Shown piece after piece: positions 1 through 10,400 of a stretch of DNA of 64,000 nt. Every line of letters starts with the position of its first letter. The stretch's first letter is position 1. The position numbers and the translations under genes were made by a program. This DNA comes from Narthecium ossifragum (lineage: Eukaryota > Streptophyta > Magnoliopsida > Dioscoreales > Nartheciaceae), in contig OY986973.1 of assembly GCA_963920575.1 (NCBI GenBank), positions 21,867,851 to 21,931,850 on the forward strand, in the 5' to 3' direction. The notes under the pieces were generated by a model. That model had not been told where the DNA came from and did not search any database. It worked only from the letters and a program-made list of their open reading frames with translations.

Positions 1-671
1 ATGTCTCTCCACTCTTCTTTTCCCATATTGTTCAAATTTTGATGTAGATGGAAACAATCTGGATCTAACCTAAGGTTACTGGCCCAATTAATTAAAAAGG
101 TGCGATATTCATGAAAGTTGATTTAATTTGAAAAGATGTCAATTTACTCGAAGGTTACTCGCTCAACGAATAGAAATAAATAGGTATGGCGGGAGGAGGT
201 GGTTAATGAGAGAGAGGAGAGGGAAGTTAATGGGTGATTAATGAAAAAAGTTGATGGAGGAAGATAGTGGATTTGTTCCCTGTCATTTAGTCAAGTTATA
301 AAGTTGAAGCAAGTACTTGCCGTTTTGTGCTCGATTTTACTGCTGAAGTCCTGAAAATTTTTTATTTTGAAATATACGAGCCCACGCTAAATAAAAGTAA
401 AGAACACAAACACCACTCACACCACCATAGACACCAGATCAAAAAACACTCTAGTAATCACATTTTTCTTTATCAACTGCTGGCAAATAATACAAGCAGA
501 GGAACGAGAAACACAAGATGTTTGCAAAACTCGATTAAAGGCATGGCATAGGGACCGACTACCATGCTGAAACGAGCTATTTTATATATGGGCGTAATCA
601 CACTAAATTAAAGGCCTGCCCATACGGAGGAACGAGAAACACAAGATCTTTGCAAAACTCCACGAACCAAC
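1..671. other. Gene-free flank with a short direct repeat
   Basis: No convincing coding exon is visible. The stretch is AT-rich with a few short open frames that resemble nothing I know. A 34-bp block occurs twice in direct orientation, at 499-532 and 627-660, with one mismatch. It begins GAGGAACGAGAAACAC and ends TTTGCAAAACTC. The stretch lies beyond the 3' end of the minus-strand GnT-I gene. Confidence 0.6.
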
Positions 672-686
672 TTGCTATCTCAGAAT

Positions 687-1067
687 ATCTCAGACTTATG
701 CCACTGCTCGGGGTTGTCGCCGCCGACTAGGGAGAGTTTTCTTGGTCCGACACTCAGGGTTCTACGCTGCTTGACTAAGGGCATGTTTGGATCCACGGGA
801 TCCACCGGGATCCCACGGATCCGGTGAACGCGCAGATCCCGCACCATGAGGCGGATTCCAATTTCGGCGTCTACTCGATTCGAGCGGACGCCGCGGACGG
901 TATCCGCGGGCGAGGATTCCCGCGGATACCGTCCGCTGGATACCGTGGATCCGCGGTATCCAAACACCGCGGTATCCAAACACGCCCTAACTGACCCAGG
1001 ACCGCCTGATGTAATCTTGGTTTGGTTCTTAGCCTTTGGGCTGATCTCATCAAAAAAAAAAAAAAAA
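687..1067 (+). mobile_element. Short poly(A) retroposon (SINE or 5'-truncated LINE)
   Basis: The segment ends in a run of about 16 A and is flanked by a perfect 15-bp target-site duplication, TTGCTATCTCAGAAT, at 672-686 and 1068-1082. This is the mark of LINE-type retroposition. Without the MITE nested inside it, the insert is only about 170 bp. Its 3' end, GGGCTGATCTCATC before the A-run, closely matches another tiny insertion at 46686, so both probably come from one family. I see no clear pol III A/B boxes, so SINE and truncated LINE remain open. Confidence 0.85.
779..987. mobile_element. Tourist-like (PIF/Harbinger) MITE
   Basis: This 209-bp element has inverted ends GGGCATGTTTGGAT and ATCCAAACACGCCC. 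It is flanked by the 3-bp duplication TAA (776-778 and 988-990), the target preference of PIF/Harbinger elements. The interior is GC-rich with several inverted GGATCC and CCGCGG words and no protein. It is inserted inside the poly(A) retroposon, so it is the younger of the two. Confidence 0.9.
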
Positions 1068-1477
1068 TTGCTATCTCAGAATGAATAATCTTTTCAAAGC
1101 ACATCGTGTCTAACCGTGCATTTGAGATGTATCTTATTCTTGCATTGCTGTTGTAACGTACAAATGAGAAACAGATATAATGGAGTGGCAAACATAGTAT
1201 ACTGACTATTTCTTGAGAAATTGGTGCGTCTATATGGCTATTCTTTTTGTGCCTTCTTAAGAGCATCAATTTGTTGGTCCACCAATCCTGCTAAAAGAAT
1301 CGGTACTTCCTGTGCTGCATCAACAGATGCCCGAGCTTCTTCATTGGGACTGAATGTTCCACTCCCATGTCTCTCAATCTTATCCAACTATTTGGTGCTA
1401 GAAAATACCACTAGATTTCTCACCAACAGAAAGCCAGCAGAAATGGTAGCTCATCCAAAAACCAGTGTCGCGTCGTT

Positions 1478-4400
1478 TTACACTCGAGAATGATCTATGC
1501 CAAGTTGTCTAAGGGAGTCTGTACCCACAAGAAATATGCGCCTTGAAGCCTGATATCGAAACACTACGACTCCTTTATATGCTGCCCTAGGAACTCCATC
1601 CTGGATAAAGAATAATTTCTGGAGTTAGCAAGCAATAATGACAACAGACATTGGGCATATGGGATCATTTTCAGAAATGACCAACTCATCAGTGGACCTC
1701 AAAGATGTCGAGTATATAAGTCAGTTAACCAAGATTTACATGCCTTTTTAACCTTATGACCATAGCATCAGATGATATTGACTCAATGTTCAGATAAATG
1801 AATCAGCAGTTGTTGGGTGGAGGTAAATAATCCTTGATAGCGCCATATCAAGTTAATGAAACAAATAAGAAGCTGATGATGCACAAGGGCAATAAATTAT
1901 CTCTAAAATTTATAGTCTGGCCTTTTGTTTAACTGTCTTTTGCATCAATATGAATGAATCTAATTGTTCAAAGGCATTAACTAGACGATTTAGTTAATAA
2001 GGAATTTGAACTAAATGATGTCATCAAGCTGAATGACACAGCCCCTAGTAGAAATGGCAGCAATGGCAGTAGCTGCAACCAAAAAGTCTTCAGCAGCAGC
2101 TATCACCAGCTGCTGGTGCTGTGGTAATGGCTGCCGCTAGTTGATAGTGCTGCAGCTGCCCAAACATTCTAGGCCATTTTCATTGTTAATGCGATTTCGT
2201 TATCCTTTCCTTTTGGATCTCTCAGATTTCTTTTGTGTATCTAACAAAATAACTAAAGCCTAAAACATTGAAGCTGCAGAAACATTTCATGTTGGGCTAG
2301 GACAAAGACCCAAAAAAAAGAGTTTCGGCAACTCAATCTTAAGAAAGGGAAGTGAGCGTATCAGCTTAGAATTCAAATATCAAGAAGGTTAGAAGAAAGT
2401 TAATGCAAGTTGAGGAAAATCTGGACTGGAATTAAAGGAAACGCACAATGCAGAGCTCAAATGCACCACAAATTTTGTCAATCAAGAAATTCTTACTTAA
2501 AAACTAAGACGAATTTTAATGAAGGTAGAGAAATTGCCTTCCATTCTTCAAATATACCGAATTGACTTGCAATTCTTTCAAAGTCCCTCTGATCATGATA
2601 TTGGATCCTCACATCACCATCTATATGTGCCTTCAGAACAAACTCAGGTCCTTGTACAGGTTTGGCATCTGAAACAAGTTTTCCAAAGTGTTCCAAGAAT
2701 TTCTCCTGCAGAGATTGAAATTTGAAAACAGTGAGTCAAGGTAATGACCAGCGTACTTAAAAAATACCAATTACCTCTGTCAAGTAGTTCAGATCAACAG
2801 ATTTCCAATCAACCTGTAATTATTGTTGGCCAAAAGACAAAATCTTTATCAGAAGAAACAATAAAACAGAAAATCAAGACAAAAATGACTGCCAGTCTGC
2901 CACACAACTTACATGTGCATCATTAAGCTTAATAGGCTCCAGATAGCGTTTGAAGAATTGCCCCATACTGGATCCCTGAAGTTACATTACAATTAGGACC
3001 AAAACAGGATAATTATTAATTAGCAAATAACCTAGGAATACAGAGGATTCTATGAATTGGAGGACAATGAGGTCAAAATTGCTAACAGCCTAACATTATT
3101 TAATTTAAGAATGAAAGAACATCTAGCCATACCCTGAGAGTTTATAGGATAAACCGATGCTAATTGATGCACATCTCTTAAACAGCAAAACAGAGTGTGG
3201 ACTCCATTGCAGAACTAGCATATAGAAAACACAATATGGAAAGCCAACCGCATCTTGTTGGAGAATATGATCCCAGAAACCAGGATGGATTTATTTGCGG
3301 GAGCAATAAGAGGTTCCATGATGATGATGAGACACCTCTTTCTCTAAATCAATTAGGCACATGAATAAAGGGCTAAGGGAACAAGTTAGACGTGATAGTT
3401 TAGATGTATGCTTCTTTGGTCAAACTTCTTTTGACTCTCAAAAAACTCCTAGAAACCCATTATACGTTTAAACCATGGTTATTAGTGCCATTGGCATTTG
3501 TCGTGCCAGCTGGAAGTGGGCAGGGTTTAAGTGTCGGCATGGGCCTTGCAGACACTAGCTGTGCCGTGTCAACTGGCTTGTGCCGACACTAAAAACAGCA
3601 TGCCACCTTCCACTCAGCATAGTACTACAATTGTGCCGGCTAATAGTTAGAACCATGATCTAACATAACACAAACATGTGGTCTGTAATCCATCATGGAT
3701 GTTTGGTTGAACAATCTTTCTAGGATCACAGGCACATGATCACTTGGAATCAAACTCTTCAAGTCCAACTAAGTCATAAGTCAGGTCATTGATTCGGATA
3801 AACGAAATTTCAACTGATCTTGTTAAAGTCTAGACTCCAGAAGGCCATGGAAGATGACGAACCAGATGTACAATTAAAGACAGCATGCCACCTTCCACTC
3901 AGCATAGTACTACAATTGTGCCGGCTAATAGTTAGAACCATGATCTAACATAACACAAACATGTGGTCTGTAATCCATCATGGATGTTTGGTTGAACAAT
4001 CTTTCTAGGATCACAGGCACATGATCACTTGGAATCAAACTCTTCAAGTCCAACTAAGTCATAAGTCAGGTCATTGATTCGGATAAACGAAATTTCAACT
4101 GATCTTGTTAAAGTCTAGACTCCAGAAGGCCATGGAAGATGACGAACCAGATGTACAATTAAAGACTATAGAGACTATGATATGGTGTTTCAATTAGTCT
4201 GCATAGTACTAGTATCCATTAAGTACCTAATGACGAGGTTAGTTAATGAGGACCATTACCTAGTGTTATTATTCGAATACTAAGCAAACAAAGAGAATTT
4301 GATATAGACTGCTGGCTCCATCATGTTTGCATGTGCTGCGCTTAAACTATGTGATTAAGTGCAAGCAGTCTCTATTTCAGGCCATGCAGCTCCCAAAACA

Positions 4401-7400
4401 ATAATGTATGATGGAGTCATCGATTTGGCTAAACTAAACTATTGAGCGTACTTATACATGCGAGGGACAATGCTAATTCTACGACATTTTAAGATAGAAT
4501 ACTTGTAATTCTGTCATATAACAGTTTGCATCTTTTTGAAAAGTGTGCAAGCATAAGAGAAAGTTCAAATGAGATAAATGTTTGTGGGGAAAAGCATAGG
4601 CCTATGACACGTGCTCATAGAGATGGCAATTTGCCTCGCCCCGACAGGGCCCCGTCCCGCCCCGCCCCTAATGGGATGGAAATGGGGGGCCCTTAATCGG
4701 GTTCGGGGCGGGGTCAGGGAAAGACACCCCCACCCCACCCCGCCCCGATTAGATATTACATTTAGTAATATATTCCTATTTAATTCATTATATTCCAAAA
4801 AAAACTAATTTAATTACTCTCATTTAATAGATCTATTGATCTATATACTCTTATCTCTCTCCACCTATCTTAATCTAACTTTTGTTTAAGTTGTTATTTA
4901 ATGTGATATTTATTGAGTGTAATTTAAAAAAATGAATTCTATTTTTGCGTTAAAAAATTTGAAATAGGGCGGGGCGGGTTTCTACATACGGGGTGGGGTC
5001 GGCTTCGGGGTGTACCCATTATTGGGGCGGGGTGCTACATTAAGATGCGGGGTCGGGGCGGGGGAAGAGGAGCCCTTCTCACCCCGCCCCGTTGCCATCC
5101 CTACATGCTCAGTCTATATAACCCATCATCTATATCAGTAGCTCTGTGCTTTCATGGAAGAGAGTCAGCAAAGAATTTTGAGATTTACATGGAATGCTAA
5201 AGAATATTGCAGTATAAGGCTTAAACCAATACTAGAGTTTAAATATAGAATGGGAACGTACATGCTCACCAAAATTGTATGTTCTGCAAACTTCTGGACG
5301 TATAAATTGACGGTCTTTGTGGATCTCCTTCAATCTCACCCAATCGTCCCAATAAGTATGACCAAGTCAAGGACACAATTTCAACCATCACTGATAAGAA
5401 AATCAAAAGGTGAAATGTGAAACAGAGTAGAGTGTAAAAGGATATGCTTTAGGCCACTTTGGTGATAGTTCATTCCAAATGGATTTTGTTAGCATCCATC
5501 CAAGTCCCGGAAAAAAATCTGAACGATAAAGAGCTTCTGCAAATTGTATACAGAACAGTATAAATACAAAAAATACATCAAGAACCCCTTGAATAATGTT
5601 TGCACAATAAAGAGCATCCTATCAGATAGATTTCCAAACGGTAATGAAAACAGGATCATCTGCATTCTTGTCCACAACCTTACCTGGATCATGCACAAAC
5701 TGCACTTGCCCATTATCATTCCAAGAAGAAACGGCCATGATTGTCCTTCAATACCACAACAATCATGAAAGTGGCTTAGCCAAAGAAATCGAAGAAGACG
5801 GTCACAAGTGAGCATTGATCTCTGATGAGAAGAACTGGCAAAACTCATAAGATACATACTTATCCTTGTCTAGTAGTGTGGCTGTTGCCTCGAAATAATC
5901 AAAAAAATCAGGTGCAATCTCCATGTCATCTGTAAGGATGTTTAGGTTGGTTAACTGGTTCACGTACAACAAGAATAAAAAAATGGAATATTAGACCTTT
6001 TTCAAGACCTTCCCAAGTTATCACCTTCCAATATTATCACTCGATTGAAATTATGATTCATAAACAACTTATCCAAAGCCCACTTGTAATGTCCTGTTGG
6101 AGGAAATATTAAGAGAGTGAACAAAATGAAATCAGCAAGAAAGAAATGATACTCATACCGACTTGCAATCTTGTAATATGTAATTATTTCTCCAGGTCTT
6201 TCTGTGTGGACTGGTTCAAAATCCACATGCTGTAACAATGACAAAAGCGATGATTTAGAGGGTGACAACAAAACAAACACATTTTGTTGGTTGCCTATAT
6301 GCGTCCAATAAAACTCTTGAACTAGTGCTAGAACCAGGGATTTCCATATCGGCCTGCACTGTCCCATGCCGTTGGCTTTTCGGCCTAACACCACCACCAC
6401 ACACCCCCCACCCCCCCCCCTCCCCATATCGGTATCGGGGAGGGGGAGGGTTAGGCTGCAAAGTTACCATTATTAAATAAAAAAAGAATGCTAAAAAACA
6501 ATCACTATTAAATAAAAAAGAATGTTGCTAGTTACCATCATTAAATAAAAGATAATGATAAATAACATACCATATGAGGCTTATCATTGATACATAAAAA
6601 CTAATGATAAATAGCATACCTATTTTTAGCCCGTCGGCCCTCTCTCTCCCCCCTCTCTCTCCCTCTTTGACTGGCTAACTACTCGGCCAGCCCCTTCTCT
6701 TTCCTTTCTCTCCTTATCCCCCTCCCTGCTGGCCCACCAATCCACGTGGCCTCTTCTCCTTTCTCTGCTCCCTTCTCCTGGCTTATCTCTCATGTGGCCT
6801 CTTCTCCTTTCTCTCCTCCCTTTTCTTTTCTTTCTCTTTCCCTTCCCTTCTTTTCCTGCGAAGAGCTTATTCCTCCCAAGCCGCGATATCTTCTCCGGCT
6901 CCTCCCCTCCTGCTCTCTTTCTTTCTCTCCTCCCTCTTTCTCTGTTTCTCTCCTCTTTCCTTTCTCCATGGTTTATAACAGTGAATGCCGTCGATGAAGA
7001 CTGTCGGTCCAATCATCCAAAAGCCAAACATATCTAACAATATCCGAGTATGGGAAGGAATCTATATGTCGATGCAATCATTCAAAACCCAAAACATATC
7101 TAACATTTATCCGATATATATCGGCATGCTGGTTCATATCGGGTCCATGCCGGGCGATACATAACGCCATGCGGCACCCCCCCCCCCCCCCCCATACCGA
7201 TATTTGGTATGCCGCAAAGCCAACGACACGGCAGGTAATGGCATGATCTCTTCTGACAAACAGAAACCAGTGTTGTTATTTTAACACTATTTTAACAAAT
7301 TCCAGCTGTGATTCCTATCAATTCCAAGTATTGTCTTACACGTAGGGGTGGCAATCCAGCTCGTAGCTCAAAAATTGCTCAACATCAACGCGGGTCTGAG

Positions 7401-10400
7401 CTCAACAACAGCCCGTTCGATGCCGGCTCGATTTTTTTAGAGTTAATAATGAGCTGGGGATAGCTTCACTAATATCGGCTCCATCCAGCTCAAAATTTTA
7501 CATTATATACAAAATTTATTTTCTACATTAGGATTCAGATTGTTACGTCCAAACCCTAACCTCTTATCATCGATCTCATTCAGCAATCAACACCCCCCCC
7601 CCCCCCCCCCAAACCCCCCGGGGCGCCGCGCACGCGATGACTGCGATCTCATCCCCCCGACGCGTGGCCCCCTCTGGGCACAATCTCCCTGGATCTCTCT
7701 CCTCTCTATAGCTGGCCTGGCGAGCTCTCGCTCCTTCATCCTCTCCATGGATCTCTCTCCCCTACTATCTCGAGCCGATATCGACTAGCTCGAGCTTGGT
7801 CCGAGCCGAGCTTGAGCAGAGCCCAGCTCGCTCGATATCGGCTCATTAACACCCCTACGTACGCCTCAGTTTCACATACTTCAATCATGCACCCTGAATA
7901 TGAATTACCTGTAGCTTCTTCATGCTTGTAAGAACCCAATATGGTACAAGAGATGCAAACAAACTGAGAGCAAGTTCATGCTTTCTCATGTTTAGCATGA
8001 ATGAATAAACAAAGGAAAGGCAATCACATTTCCAGCAAGTTCCGCTTCTTTAGAAGACCATTTGAAAATGTGGCAAACATGTCTACTGAATATTTCTGAA
8101 CGATGAACCTCTGGAAAGAGAACATGTGGCATGTAGATACTACAAGTCTATAGAGGCACCAAACTGGTGCATTAGATGGTGGATATACTTTCTCAATCTA
8201 TTCTTGAGGGAAAGAACCAAAAGACTAATATAAAACTCCCAGAGCCATCAACTATACAGATTTATACCTATTTTAATTTAACTAGATAGAAGGCAAAAAA
8301 GGATAAAGGATCGAATATGCCACACTCTTATATATGCATCTTAAAAGATCGAACAAAAGACTACATTTCGATATACTGAAAGGAAGAAAAATGTTTAACT
8401 TATCAATTAATCAAACATTATTGTTCATGAAACTTGTCTTGCCAAATGTCAACCACTCAAAAAGAAATTCCTTTATTAGCACTGAAGGACATGACTATCT
8501 TAATTTATTGCCCTTTTTACTGTGTGACCTTTAGCTCTATATACCATTCCAAAGTTCTAAAACTTTATCTTCTGATTCCACCTATACTAATATCTCCATT
8601 CAGCAGGTAATACTTGCATAAACTACCACTGGCTATTTACACCATTGCAATAACAGCAAAAAAATATCCCATATGATGAAGAAGTTATTTTAGGTGGTAA
8701 ACACTGTAAATTTGCATTTCAAACCTGCATATATGTTATCCCCAGATAACTCAAAGCTTTCTTTCTGACATCGGAATCAGTACCATCCTGAAAAATCAGT
8801 GACATCCACTCGTATTGGTCAGCATGTAAGAGGCAATAGAAAAACCAGCACCTTGGTAAGTTAGTGGGGAACCCAATCTCAAAAGAATCATGACTTTGTA
8901 TGAGGGTAAAACATTCTCTAAGATGCACAAATAAGGGTACCTGAGACACGAATAAAGGAAATTTGGAGGCAACTGATCTCTGGTACCTACCAACAATGGA
9001 TTAACATAAATATCGTCAGCAAGCTAACCCCACAATTCTTTTCAGAAACAGAGCTGCAAAACCAGCACTTGAATTATGTTTTTAGAAGAAGACAAACATA
9101 GGCAGAGTTTAAGACATACTTCAATATAGACTCAAGAGTCCTCTCTAGATAGTCTGGGCGATTGCAAGCCATTATCACAACAGCGGCTACAGGCACCTGA
9201 GAAAGTAATAAAGCTAACATTTTTTTTTATGAAAATCATAAGTACACTTCCATACACTTCTATATAGATGAATCATAATGTGAAAGTATCTATTCACGAT
9301 CCTACCTCTTCTTTACTGATCAAATTCTGGAGACCTTTTTCTGCACAATAAGCATAATAAAGTTACTACAAAATTAAAAGTACGGTTGTCATGGTTTTTC
9401 AACAACTCATATGAGAACAAACAAAATGGAGTACCATATAATATATAATGTGCATTACTCAAAAGCCTGTATGTCATTCTAGCAATCTCAGCGAGAGTCA
9501 AGAGATGAATTACTCTTGACACTTCCTACTTCCCTTTTACTTTGGGGCGAAATAGGGTTTGACTAGCATGAACATAGGATCCAAGCGAAGATACAGAAAG
9601 TCAATTCTGCATGGGTATTTCAAATATGGGATCCATGCTATCTGCATTAGTCTAACATACCCACACAGCAAATGATTAAAACTTTTCAACTTTACATCAT
9701 CTTGACCAGAGCTACTTATCTTCTAAGCAGATACAAATCAGATTTTTTTTTTGTGCATCAATCATCAGTAGGAGACTCATAAATGCAGGTTAGAAAACAT
9801 CATACTCTCAAGATCTCTAATTAGAGTCTTCAACTGGGCACACTCTTCTTCTTTATGCGTCTTTGCTTCTGCAATATGAGCACATTTTCCATGTCCAAGA
9901 TTCAGAATGTAACTGTGCACAGATATGTCAATCATTTCTCTAATTAAAAAGATTAATAGGATGATGCAGATTGGAGAAAGAGTATATGCTAAGCAATACA
10001 AAAATCTGCAAGCCAGAACACATTCATATACCATGATTTTAAAAGTAGAGAAGTTCTATTGAAATATCAAGGAGACCAAGTCACCAAGTTGCCCATTATT
10101 TTTGTTAAAGTGATACATGTACCCATAATATGTCTTACGAACTATATTGCCACCATCCATGCGATAGAAGTTAATATTTCAGAAGTTAGAACTCTAGAAA
10201 CATATAACAATACCTCCCAAAAACATTCTAGTTTATTAGCTAGACTATCAGGAGGCTTTGGTAGGCTATCATAAGCCCTGATGTTTACATGTGATTTACT
10301 CATTTGAAGGCTGAAAAATCTCCGAGTCTATTAACAGTTTGAAATAATTGGATAAACCAAGTTACTTCGAAGATTTCCATCCTTTTACTTGTTGAGCAGA

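Noticed and set aside
6002..6427. A continuous minus-strand frame ending EGDNLGRS, as if the GnT-I protein stopped there
   Set aside because: It runs through two introns. Splicing at 6163/6093 and 6025/5929 restores [14 protein letters not shown] and [11 protein letters not shown] in frame, so the continuous frame is a read-through artefact.
6626..7037. Charged or Ser/Phe-rich frames on both strands
   Set aside because: They follow a pyrimidine-rich low-complexity stretch in a GnT-I intron.
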